A stretch of DNA of 64,000 nt from Mrakia gelida. Lineage: Eukaryota; Basidiomycota; Tremellomycetes; Cystofilobasidiales; Mrakiaceae. Location of the stretch: contig BRON01000003.1 of assembly GCA_024345305.1 (NCBI GenBank), forward strand, positions 2,232,001-2,296,000. The letters are read 5' to 3'. How positions within the stretch are numbered: the stretch's first letter is position 1; each line of letters starts with the position of its first letter. Below are positions 40,209 to 50,044 of the stretch, piece by piece. The notes beneath the pieces were generated by a model. That model was not told the origin of the DNA. It made no database searches and saw only the letters and a list, made by a program, of their open reading frames with translations. Both the position numbers and the translations under genes were made by a program.

Positions 40209-42015
40209 TCAATCCACAAACCCATCCAACATCGTAGGGATCCAAGCAGTGTAGAGAGCCTGCCATCCCTCCTCGTCGATGATCGTTTTGAACGCGTCCT
40301 GGAGCACGAAAAGAGAGAGCGAAAGTTAGGTCCAAACGCTCGACGCGTCGAGAGGGATCGTTGTTGGCTTTGTTCGACTCACCATCGCTCCCGCGTAGGG
40401 CTGTTCCTCGTACCGGAGAACGAGGACGTCCTCCTCCTTTCCAGCGTACTCGGAAGAGATTTGTTCAGCGGGGGTTTGGCCGTTGTTCTGTCGATGGATG
40501 GAAAGACGGACGGCGAGGACGGGGAGAGGGCAGCTGGTGAACGAGGGAGACGAAGGCAAAAATACGACAGGTCAGTCGTAGGTTCTAAAGAGCTCCTTCT
40601 CTGAAGATAGGGTTTAAGAAGGCGACTACGACTCACACAAGGAACTCACACAAGGAAAGTGCTCGACATCTGGAAAGCGAAGAAAACGACGAGCCTCACG
40701 ACCAGGTACGGCGTCGCCTCAGGAGCAGGAGCTTCGGCGCTAATGGGAGTTTCAAACGGAGCGATCTCGGGGAGAAGAAGGTTTCGAACTCCCTTGGAGA
40801 CGAGGGCCCTCCAGAGGACGTGGATGAAGGTGACGACGAGGAGACCGGGAGCTTTGAAGAGGACCCAGGGTCGAGATTGTTCAAAGGGAGTGAGGATGAT
40901 CCGAGCGGCTTTGATGGGATTCCAGGAGAGGAGGTAAGGAGTCACGATGGATCTGAGGTGGTGGACAAGGCGAAGAGGGGGATGGAAAAGGGGAAGAGAG
41001 TGAGTGAGCTGAGAGAGAACTCGAAACAAAGCCATGAAGGGAAAGCTGAAGACGTGGGAGATTGACGAACCGGTTGGTGAAAGGAATGGTGAAGAAAGCA
41101 GCTCCGAGTCCAGCAATGAACAGGCTGGAAAAAAATCGGAGAGAGAACGCTGATGAGCTTTCGTAGTTGAAGAGGTAAAGAGAGGAGAGCGAACGACTGA
41201 CCTGAACGCTCCAGGAGTAGACGCCGACCCGTCAGTGGGAGGTCCACTGATCGCGTTGGCGACGAAGACAACGATGGCCATAGCAGATCCAATGAGAAGG
41301 TTGAGAGCGATAACGGGAGAGATTCCGGGACAGAGGAGGGAGGAAAGGAGGGAAGGTCAGCTTGAGCTGGACTAAAAGATGAGGGAATCAGAAGAGCTCA
41401 GCAGTTCGTGACAGCATCCTTCAGCTACTTCACAGACATCGTACCGATGGAAATAGTCCTTCACATTCTCTCACGAACGCGAGGTGGCAGGATGGCCCAC
41501 TAGAGTCGGGAGGAGAAGGTGACCAACCTCGTCCGCCTTTGGTTCTTCTCGTCCCTCCCTCTCTCCTCTCCTTGCTCCTCCTTCCTTCGCTCTCCATGGC
41601 CTCAAGTCCTCTGACCCCCACACTGAAACGAGCGATTCGATCCACTCACCCTTGTACCACCCCTTCCACCCCTCCAAGTTCTTGACCCTCTTGAGCATCC
41701 CCCAAACGGATCTCGCCACCGTCGGTCCTTCTCCCTTCCCAGCCTCCTCTTCCAACCGCACACCCTTGGGAACGTAGTTCGCTCGGAGTCGGGTGATGCT
41801 TCCTGCGATGGGCTATAGCGATTAAAGCGCGAGTATAAGAAAGCAGAGCGAAAGGTCAGTCTGGATCGAAGAAGAACGAACCAAAGAAGGAAGGAGGGAA
41901 GGAAGGTGAAAGGGAGGAAACGGTCGAGCTCACCATCACGAACGCTGCCGCGAAAAAGGAAGGAGAGCAGCATGAAGAAGACCGCAAAGAGGATCACGAG
42001 AAGGAGTTCTAGCAT
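40209..42015 (-). CDS. Mitochondrial carrier-like membrane protein
   Basis: Minus-strand exons in order: VMPIAGSITRLRANYVPKGV, GWKGWYKG; a membrane exon ALNLLIGSAMAIVVFVANA; LFIAGLGAAFFTIPFTNR; SIVTPYLLSWNPIKAARIIL to FFAFQMSSTFLV; PLEVLAVRLSIHRQ; and DAFKTIIDEEGWQALYTAW, ending at TGA 40209-40211. The phrases PLEVLAVRLSIQR-like and FK-I---EGW-ALY--W are half-repeats of the carrier family, but P-x-[DE] spacing is weak and only one or two repeats are evident, as in the divergent fungal carriers. The first exon was not resolved; an 11-nt micro-exon near 41945 or ATG 42015 are options. Confidence 0.55.
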
Positions 42016-42352
42016 GATCGGCGGAGAATAAGAGAGTGTGGGAGACGGTGGAGGGTTGGCGATGAGAAAGAGGGAGAAGAGAAGGTAAAGACTGCGTTGG
42101 TCGACGCGACGATCAAGTGAGCGAGACTGCAGCATTAAACGACAACGGCAGGACATCAGCTTCTTGAAAGACCTAGGTAGCCCATAGTAACTCAAAAAAG
42201 GACGATGGGCGAACCTGTTCATCCACTCTCCTCCCCCTCCGAAGAAGTTGCTTCTTCAGGCTCGACAACCTCAATGTTCAACCTTCTCCTCCACTCCCTC
42301 TTCTCAGCATTCCCCGTCAAGATCACATCCCACCCATCCTCGATATCCGACA

Positions 42353-42763
42353 TCAGTTCCTCTTCTTCCTCCTCATCTCTGACTGGGGTAGTAGACTCGC
42401 TCTCTCGCAGAAGAAGGACTCCAGAGCCTCGACTCCCATGAGGACGACGTCTTCGTACAGAAGAGGGGAGGCCAGCTCGAGGAAGGCGAGGCAGGCTTGC
42501 GAGACCTTTCCAAGCGTGGGTGGATCGCAGAAGCGGACGATGTTGGATTTTACTTCCATCGGAAGGGAGGGAAGAGGTGGAGAAGGGGGAGAGGGCTGTT
42601 CGAGAGCTATATTGAGAAAGGATGGGAGCAGGAGGGAAGGGAGAAGATGACCGCCGGAGGTGAAAAAGAGAGGTTCAAACGCAAAGAGACTTTGAAAGAG
42701 CTCACCTGGACTTTCGATCCCGACTTCCACCATCAAGAACTCGTTCTCACATCTAAACATCAC
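42353..42763 (-). CDS. Small F-box-like protein
   Basis: An open frame of 136 codons, probably two exons: MMFRCENEFLMVEVGIESPG then (after CAATATAG near 42605) LPMEVKSNIVRF, DPPTLGKVSQACLAFLELA, SPLLYEDVVL, then FFCERASLL, ending at 42353. The central part is an F-box-like fold with the LASPLLY-DVVL signature of fungal F-box proteins and nothing after it, so it is either a mini F-box protein or the 5' end of a truncated gene. It lies head to head with the F-box-type gene at 42916. Confidence 0.5.
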   Translation of the reverse strand: MMFRCENEFLMVEVGIESPGELFQSLFAFEPLFFTSGGHLLPSLLLPSFLNIALEQPSPPSPPLPSLPMEVKSNIVRFCDPPTLGKVSQACLAFLELASPLLYEDVVLMGVEALESFFCERASLLPQSEMRRKKRN

Positions 42764-42915
42764 TCCTCGGTACCTTAGAGTAGCTCCAGCTCTTCCAGTG
42801 AGTTTACTTCTCGCCTTGGTGATCAGACGAAACGACGGAGAGGAAGGAGAAAGCCGAAACGTCGAAGCTCACCTCCTCCTCCCTCCTTCCTTCCCCTCCC
42901 CCCTCATCGTCCCAG

Positions 42916-44196
42916 ATGGTCAAACCTTTTGCTACCGAGATCCTCGAACGAATCATATTCTACTACCTCCGACGCGACGAGCTCCTCCACACTCCCGAGG
43001 ACAACTTCATCCTCTTCACTCCCACTCGAGGCTCGACCTCCCTCCTCCTCGTCTCAAGAGACTTTCGCCTCCTCGTCCTTCCCTCGCTCTTCTCCTCCAT
43101 CAGCATCTCGCAGCAACATCACTGGGAGCTCCTCTTTAGGAAAGGATCTGGCATCTTGGACGGTGAAGGAGAGGAAGCCAGGATGAGGAGGAGTTGGGTT
43201 CGTGAGCTCAGGATCAATCTCGACCTTCAACTTCCCATCGCCCTCCTACCCGACGGTTCCCTCCCACAAGACAACACTCTCGGATCCAACCAAGTCAAGC
43301 GGTTCCTCATCACACTCTCCTCTGCAAACCATCCATCCGAATCAACAGCCTCCCTCCTCCCCAACCTCAACCAACCAAGTCAGGTGGTTCCTATCACGCT
43401 CTCCTATCCAAAAACAACCTCCTTCCTCCCCAACCTCAATCGTCTCACCCTCCTGCATTCCCTCGCGACCTCCGTCCCTCGGTCCCTCCTCCCTCAAGCC
43501 TACGAAGATCTTCCCAGTCCTTGGTCCTCCAGAAACCTCCAGCAGCTAGAGCAGTTTCTGTTGCGTTTCTACGAAGCCAATCCCGAACGCAAACCAACCG
43601 TCGAGCAGCTCGCCTTCCTTCCAAAGGATATCCTGCACGGGCTGTACGAAGAGTCGGCGATGCAGAAGGAGAAGTTTCTTTTAGGGTTGGGTTGTAAGGA
43701 GGTCTGGATGTCCATCTTGGATCCAGCGTCGGTCAGGGAGACTGCTGGAAGTTCTCTTTGGGGAACGGAGGAAGTCGTCAAGCACATCGTTTACCCTTCC
43801 TTCCCTCTCGCCTCGCCTCCTTCCTCCTCCTCCCTCATCTCTCCCGGATCGACTACCATCTCCCTTACTACTCCCATCATCCCTCCAAACGTAGACACCT
43901 TCCTTGCCTCCGCCTCCATCGTCGACGAGTTCCGCTGGTCCGCCGCTCACGGGAAACGCGTCCGTTTCGTCAACATCCCTCTCCCTCTTCGCCGTCGACT
44001 TTGGGCCAAACTCAACAAGATGGCTTCGGATGGGAGCGAGTACGACTACGATGGAGAGGAGGAGGAAGAGTTGGTGGAGGAAGGAACGGTGGTTGATTGG
44101 TTGTTAGAAACTTTGAAGAAGGAGTGGGTGTGGGTCGAGGAGGATGGAAGGGAGGTTGAGTTTGAGGAGGGATTGAAGGCCGTCGAGGAGGTTTAG
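42916..44196 (+). CDS. F-box-type protein, intronless
   Basis: A single open frame of 426 codons from ATG 42916, rare here for lacking introns. The N-terminus (ATEILERIIFYYL... LLLVSRDFRLLVLPSLFSSISI) has the F-box-like pattern seen in basidiomycete F-box proteins. The middle is Leu-rich without clear repeats, and the C-terminus is acidic (DYDGEEEEELVEEG). Bases about 43290-43440 contain an imperfect internal tandem duplication (QVKRFLITL...LLPNLN and QVVPITL...FLPNLN). The substrate cannot be guessed. Confidence 0.6.
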   Translation: MVKPFATEILERIIFYYLRRDELLHTPEDNFILFTPTRGSTSLLLVSRDFRLLVLPSLFSSISISQQHHWELLFRKGSGILDGEGEEARMRRSWVRELRINLDLQLPIALLPDGSLPQDNTLGSNQVKRFLITLSSANHPSESTASLLPNLNQPSQVVPITLSYPKTTSFLPNLNRLTLLHSLATSVPRSLLPQAYEDLPSPWSSRNLQQLEQFLLRFYEANPERKPTVEQLAFLPKDILHGLYEESAMQKEKFLLGLGCKEVWMSILDPASVRETAGSSLWGTEEVVKHIVYPSFPLASPPSSSSLISPGSTTISLTTPIIPPNVDTFLASASIVDEFRWSAAHGKRVRFVNIPLPLRRRLWAKLNKMASDGSEYDYDGEEEEELVEEGTVVDWLLETLKKEWVWVEEDGREVEFEEGLKAVEEV

Positions 44197-44764
44197 GAAG
44201 GTTGAGTAGACGTCATTCCAGCTTCCATTTGGTTGCTTATCTCCCAAGTCAGGAATCTGAATGCGTCTCCCTCTTCTCGCAGGACTCGCGTTGTCGGAAC
44301 TGTTGAGCAGGACGCGTTTCTATCGGTGTTCATCTGCACCCATCACCGTTCTCGCTTTTTTAGATCGCTTGATTCTACGATCGTGAGTTCCTTATGCCTA
44401 CTCTGTCGTCCAACTCTGTTCTGGCAGCTTGCCAGAGCTTCATCTCCTCCACCTGCCGTTCCAGCCCCCTTTGTCTCACTGATCTCTGACTCTCGCTTCT
44501 TCGTTTCTCGAAACACTCTCTCTCTTCAGCCTAACGGAGCTCAACGTGGCACAACTTCCTCTAACCCTAACCCTAACCCTCTGGACTCCTCGGAAATCCT
44601 AAATCAGCACTTGATGAATACGATGCTCATTTTGCGTCCTACTATACCACCCGCCTCCTTTTGAACAGGAGGAACGACCTCGAAGGACGAAGTTTAGTTT
44701 CGTTCTTGGCGGTACCAGTACTTGCAGGTTGTTCACCAACACCCATCATCTACAGCACAGAACA
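44197..44764. other. Spacer with a short telomere-like tract
   Basis: Three CTAACC units lie at 44562-44580. No gene is seen. Confidence 0.5.
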
Positions 44765-44998
44765 TGTTGAAAGGGACGACGAGCGGGCAGTCACGTCGAG
44801 TTGTTTCTAGAACGTTCCCTGTTTACCTCTCTCTCTTCTATAGGTTTCTATCTAGTTACGTCATAGAGTAGTCATTAGTTCTAGTAGGTTCCACGAAATC
44901 GACCCATAGGTATATAAGCTCGCGAACCTCGCAGAGAGCAGCTCTTCACTTGTACTGACGAGCATCTCTCTGCAGCGAACTACACCCACCTTCTAACA
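44765..44998 (+). repeat. Solo LTR, family 4
   Basis: A 234-bp segment begins TGTTGAAAGGGACG and ends CACCTTCTAACA, with imperfect inverted ends (TGTTGAAAGG / TGTTAGAAGG). GTATATAAGC near 44911 is a TATA-like box and CGCAGAGAGCAG follows, as in an LTR R region. No 5-bp target duplication is visible (GAACA against GCTCC). No internal region is attached. Confidence 0.6.
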
Positions 44999-45656
44999 GC
45001 TCCTGCACGATCACAGCAAAGCAAAAGGGTACAAACTATTAAAGGGAAGAGGCAGCGAAGTCGAGACTGTAACTAAACATAAACAGAAGGGCGAGGCCCA
45101 GGGAAACTAGCAAAGCGGTATCTCTAACTAAGAAAGGGGAAAGGGAAAGGGACGCGTCGAGACCAAACCAAACGAGAGAACAAAACAAAAGAACTACGCA
45201 CTTTCTCTCCAAACTCCCACACCTCTTCTACTCTTCCTATGACCTTCTTTCTGGTAAACTAGACACCATATTCAATCTCTCTATCCCTCCTTCCTTCAAG
45301 GTTCGATCTCTATCGTTGACGATCCATGAAGATTGACAAGACGAAGAGCTCCGGAGCGAGAGCGAGATACAACGAAGCGAAAAACGAACAGCAGAGATAA
45401 GTCCGATCGAAAGGGGGTAAGTTACGTCGACATCAATAAATAAGGCAAGGCTAAACAGGCGTGCGACGAAAAGAAGAAGAAAAGGAAAACAAAAACGAAG
45501 TCAAACTAAACAAATCAACCCTGCTCTCCCTCAACCTCCCACGAAGCAGCGAGCCCCAACAGGTTATACGGTCACAACTTGAGACAGAGAATCCTTCACT
45601 CAACAAACATCCCTCAACAAACATCCCTCCCTCCTCGACCTCCTTGTTTCGACCCA
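44999..45656. other. Spacer, no gene seen
   Basis: A-rich and mixed sequence with short frames only; may hold the 3' UTR of the small minus-strand gene that follows. Confidence 0.4.
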
Positions 45657-45934
45657 TCATCTCGACCGCATCCGCCTTCTGAGATCTCGCCTGCTCTCGT
45701 TATCCGTCTTGGGGTGGGTCTTCTGAGCTTCGGGAGGAGTGTAGTCGTTGGAGGAGGGAGCAGCGGAGGGACCGGATTCGGGGAAGACCTGTCGAAGCGA
45801 ACCAAAGCAGCGTCAGATTGTTCGTGTTCTATGTAATTTTCGAGACTGTGAAGGTATGAACTCACTCCTCCTGGGTTTTCAAGTGTTGGTTCAGGTCCAG
45901 TAACTCCGTGATCTTCTTCTCTCCTCGCCATCAA
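45657..45934 (-). CDS. Small hypothetical protein, two exons
   Basis: Starting at ATG 45934 or 45931: MARREEDHGVTGPEP, a GTGAGT donor near 45868, a TTCGACAG acceptor near 45790, then VFPESGPSAAPSSNDY to RRRMRSR-stop, about 66 residues. Hydrophilic and probably disordered. No family recognised; without conservation data it may not be a gene. Confidence 0.35.
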
Positions 45935-45978
45935 CCCGCTTCCCTCCTCGAGTGGCCTCGCTCGCTCCTCCGAATTCT

Positions 45979-46412
45979 AACATCTCAAAGATCCGGAATC
46001 TAGGTATCATCGCTCATATAGATTCTGGGAAGACGACTCTGGTGAGTGGTGCTTATACATCCGAGGGGGACCTTTTTCTTCCTTCCTTCCTGGCTTCTTA
46101 TCATCCAGACTGAGAGCATTCTTGTTCACTCCTGCTAGTAAGTCATCCCATATACACTCTTGTATATTTCCGCAGCCTTCTTGTCTAAGGCCCCCTGTCT
46201 TTCGAAAAGCTGGAGAAGCTCGGAGGAAAGGACGGACAGAAATCAACATCTCGAGCTCACCAGACTAACCTTCGTAATCTGCTTCCTTCCTTCTCATCAG
46301 CATCCCACATCCTGGAGCAGTACATCTCGGAACCACGTCAACAAACTTCCTTCCTGCTGAACGAGAATGAGGACTCACCATTCAGTCGGCATCGAGTTCG
46401 TCTCCATCTTCT
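45979..46412 (+). pseudogene. Mitochondrial elongation factor G (MEF2/GFM2-type) N-terminal pseudogene
   Basis: Exon 1 reads ISKIRNLGIIAHIDSGKTTL, the P-loop of EF-G, then a GTGAGT donor at 46042. Exon 2 gives TESILVHS. A third piece has an internal stop. Exon 4 (from 46301) reads GTTSTNFLPAERE, TGA at 46368-46370, then GLTIQSAS, i.e. the switch I motif ERERGITIQSA with CGA changed to TGA. The rest of the GTPase is absent; a dispersed duplicate and an LTR follow. Translational GTPases of this type act in mitochondrial ribosome recycling. Confidence 0.85.
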
Positions 46413-46479
46413 TCCTCGTCCTTCCCCTACTCGAGCTCGCTGGAACTGACCTCCATCGTTTTTCCTCAGTACTCATGCT

Positions 46480-46583
46480 TGAAACCAGTTCCCATATCTG
46501 CCTCCTCAACCCCAAGAAAGTTTCAACCCGATTCCGGTGGTATGGAGGGAGGGAGGAGGAGGGGAAGATGGAGAGGAGCATGC
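46480..46583 (-). repeat. Dispersed duplicate, copy 2
   Basis: Relative of 36475-36582. This copy has a stop where the first has Trp (PPESG-stop against PPESGW on minus). It stops at the LTR at 46584. Confidence 0.7.
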
Positions 46584-46778
46584 TGTTGAAACTTCCGGTC
46601 CTGGGAAGTTGGGATTGTGCAAGTTCTGTATCAACTAAACTCAATGATAACGAAGGGTCTGTATACTAGAAGTGACGATGTGTAAGCAAAGGGTGATCTG
46701 TAAGCTAGGAGTGATACATAAGCAAAAGTGATACACCGGAACCCCGTGGTTCTCTCGTCGCTCTACCTAGTTCTAACA
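46584..46778 (+). repeat. Solo LTR, family 3, second copy
   Basis: A 195-bp unit TGTTGAAACTTCC...TTCTAACA, related to 18658-18848 but diverged in the middle. No target duplication is seen. Confidence 0.7.
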
Positions 46779-46825
46779 AACGGTTCAATGCTCTTCTTCT
46801 TCATCTTGAAGACCTTCCTTGAGAT

Positions 46826-47010
46826 GTGAAGGGAAAGAAGAAAGGATGGAAGGAGAAAGGGAAGCAGATGATGGTGGTTCAAAGTCAGCTGATTCGATTT
46901 CGCGCGAAGCGGTTTTGGGAGGGGGGGGGGGGGGGTGGGGATTTGGGTCCGCTTGACGACCGTCTACTCGTGAACTTAACGATGGTAGAGAGGGGAGAAT
47001 GGTGGGCTAG
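46826..47010. repeat. Dispersed fragment of the 6.7-13.5 kb array
   Basis: Matches the array near 11600-11760: GATGGTGGTTC, GTCAGCTGA(C/T)TC, GCGAAG.GGTTTTGGGAGG, CCGCTTGACGACCG. Reading on plus gives SADSIS...VLGG...PLDDR. A run of 15 G (46921-46935) sits where the array has GGGGAGGC. Confidence 0.75.
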
Positions 47011-47205
47011 GTTGGGTTCAGTGAAGAAACGACCGAGTACAAAAGATGAAAAGGGAAAACGCTCGACGCGTCGACCTCGAGTCGAGCTTCCCTCCTTCGT
47101 TTCCTTCTCGTCCCCTTCCTTCGTTAATTCCCCATCTTCGGCGTTGCGTTCAAGCACATCCATCGCACACACACACACACCCACCACATCCACAAAAGAT
47201 CTAGC

Positions 47206-49656
47206 CTAGAACCCCTCGTCGAACCCAAGGTAGCTCGAGTAAACGACGGCTGAGAAGGACGCCAGTTCAGGGAGGTTTGCGAGACTCTGGTAGAACGAAC
47301 GAAGGGCGAAGCAAAGAAACGAAAGTCAGCGAACGCTCGGCTGTCGGAACGACGAGCGAAGACAAGCGAGGACGAGCGAACGACGCGTCGAACTCCACGC
47401 GAGGACGAGGGAGGGAAAGCGAGCGACTCACATCAACGACCCTATTCCCTCCCCCCAAAACCCCCCCATCCTCCAAACTCTCCCTCCCAAACTTGGCCAC
47501 CTCCGCCAACACCTCCGCCAACCTCTTCCCCTTCGTTTCCACCAACTCTTCGAACCTCCCTCCTCCCACCCCCGTTCCCTGCACGACCTCCACCCCGCCC
47601 AACATCCCCCTCTCCCCCAGCGCGTCCACAAGGCTCCCAAACGCCAGGGCAAGCGAGCTAGAGAGGCAGGATTCGAAGGAGGGGGAGGAGAGGTAGGTTG
47701 AAGTTTCGGAGAGGAGGAGACGGATGGGTGCTGTTGGGGAGGAAGGGAGGGGGTTGAGGTGCGTTTGGTGAAGCAGGTGGGTTAGGGTGGAGGGTGTGGG
47801 GGGGAGGAGGTGGGGGAGGAAGCTGATAGGACGACACAAAGAGGTTAGTGAGCGAGAGAGCGAGAGAGAGGAGCATGGAAGGAGGATGCGCGACTCACGA
47901 ATGAGGTCTAGGTATGGAATCCCCTCCTAGATCGAACTCGACTTTCCGTCTGATCTCGAGGAGGAGCGCTTCCAGCTCGGTTTGGTTGAGGGTTTTCTTA
48001 AGGCTGACACTGCGAGCGACGAAGCAAAACCAAGACCAAAGTGAAAGGAGGGAGGACGCGTCAGTTTCCGTTGAGTCGTCTCGTTTCGTCGCGCTCCCCA
48101 AACCGCACCAAGAACAAAAAGAAAAGGAAATCAACCACTCACGGACCCAACACCTCCCCCACAGCTCTCTCGACCCTCTCCCCAACCTCCCTCCATCCAA
48201 CGTTCATCAACCACCAGCTGAAACTCAGATAAACCATCTCGTCCTCCGGCGACACCTCTCCTTCCTCCCCTTCTCCTCGAGCTTCCTTCTCCCCAGGCCC
48301 ATCCCCAAGTCCCCACCTCGACCCAGCACCCGCTCCAGTCGATCCAGATCCAGATTCAGAACCCGGCTGATTTTGGAAGGACTTCTCCAACTCCTTGACG
48401 GAACGAACGTACGAGTGACGACCGAGGAGGTTGAGTTGGATTCGGGTTTGTAAGGTAAGGAGGGTGAGGGTGTAGAGGGTTGTGAGGGTTCGGGTGAAGG
48501 CTGCAAACAAGCGCACATAAACGATACCGAGCGAAAGAATGGAAGGTCAGCGAGAGAGAGAGATGGGGACGGAAGAACGAAGGAAGAGAGACGAGAACGA
48601 ACTAAGAAGCTTGATCTCGTTCCAGAGCTGCATCTTGGTCTTTGGAGGAGCGAGAAGGGTAGCTGGTGCTGGCGTGGGTTCGATTGGTGCTGGGGATGGT
48701 GGAGGAGGAGGGGAAGCGGTGGTGATGTTGGTGAAGGAAGAGTCGACGGTTGAGGCGATGGAGATGACGGAGGCTTCGAGCTGCAGTGGGAGGAGATGGG
48801 AAGGAGGTGAGCTCGACGACAAGAGGCTCGAGGAAAGGGAGAAAGTATACGGACCTGCTGACTATCTGACATCTCCTTGCCCTTATCCTTGGTCTCCATC
48901 TCCTGAAACTCGCTCGACCAACTCGCTCCCACATCCCTCGTCGACCCTTCCCCTTCCTCCTCCTTCGTTCCCTCTTCCACTCCAACGCCAACCTCCCCCG
49001 TCTTCTCCCCTTCTCCCTCAGCTTCCACTTCCTCTCCTGAGCTCGTCGTAGATGCTGGGGCAGGAGGTGGTGGTGGAGCGTCGGCCGAAGAAGAAGTCGT
49101 CGAGGAAGGAGGAGGGACGAGGACCTGATCTGTTGAGCTCGACTCGGTTGTCGTCGACGTCGCTTCCGATCCAGCGAGAGAAACGATCGAATCTCCCATC
49201 GAGATCCCAGCCGACGAGGACGACTTGGGTTTGGCGGATGAGGATGAGAGTTGCTGGAGTTGATGAGTGAGATCTTCTACGTCCATCTCTTCCATGATCT
49301 GAGCGGAAAGAGTAGGAAGGAGAGCGAGAAGGGTGAAAGTGCAGTCTTCCTGGTTCTGGATGAATCGTCGGCGGAGGCTACAAACGATTACAAAAGCGAG
49401 CGAGGAGGGAGATCAGTATATATAGTCGTCCCTCGGCGAGCTCGAAGCTTCTATAGAAGCGAAGAGGAGGAAGGAAAGGGAAGGGAAAGACTGACCTCTC
49501 CCTCGCTGCCCTCTCCTCGGTGACCTTCGCTTGAATGTCCTTGAGTCGATCCAACAGGTACGATCCAGCGAGGTAGAGTCCTCCCGCTACTCCCGCTACA
49601 ACAGCCAGAGACCGAGCGTGAGGGCGAAGGCGTTTACGGAATCGTTCGAGGAGCAT
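47206..49656 (-). CDS. PEX3: PEX3, peroxisomal biogenesis factor 3
   Basis: Peroxisomal membrane protein that recruits PEX19-cargo complexes to insert membrane proteins. From ATG 49656: MLLERFRKRLRPHARSLAVV and one TM (about residues 17-37), then DRLKDIQAKVTEERAAR. Exon 2 (top about 49383) reads LRRRFIQNQEDCTFTLLALL, the family signature, then EEMDVEDLTHQLQ. A long Ser/Pro/Glu-rich insert lies in exon 2 (about 49230-48870). Later exons hold LLGRHSYVRSVKELE, DEMVYLSFSWWLMNVGW and VSLKKTLNQTELEALL; the end reads LANLPELASFSAVVYSS to stop 47206-47208, matching the conserved ELEAFSAVVYSSF end. It is larger than yeast PEX3 because of the insert. A (CA)n run lies just downstream (47166-47180). Confidence 0.92.
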
Positions 49657-50044
49657 CGTGTAGGTTGTCGTCGTTGGAAGGCAAGAGACTAAGAGAGAGC
49701 TCGGCGAGGTCGCTGCCGGAACGAGAGGTCAACGAGCGAGCGTGCTTCTTGGGCTCGTTTCTTTTTTCTCGAGGACACAAAAAAATTGTCAGTGGCATCG
49801 TCTGAGTCCGATTAATCCCTACTTGAGGTTACTGACCCTTTCTTGCTCTTTTTCTTCGGCACGCCGTTTTCGGCAGGGATGTCGTCCGAGCTCATTCCTC
49901 CAAATCGAGCGCGAGAGGTCCTCCAAATCCTTCTCTGCAGCACACCACCCACCCAACCCATCCTCGGCTTTCAACGGTTTGCGCTAGTCTGACTCCCAAC
50001 CACCACCTTCCCCCCTTCCTCTCGTCTCGCTCCTCGAACATCGG

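Noticed and set aside
45657..45934. Conidiation-type CON-6 small protein
   Set aside because: A faint resemblance (TLENPGG) but without the repeated NPNVSEEAK motif; left as hypothetical.
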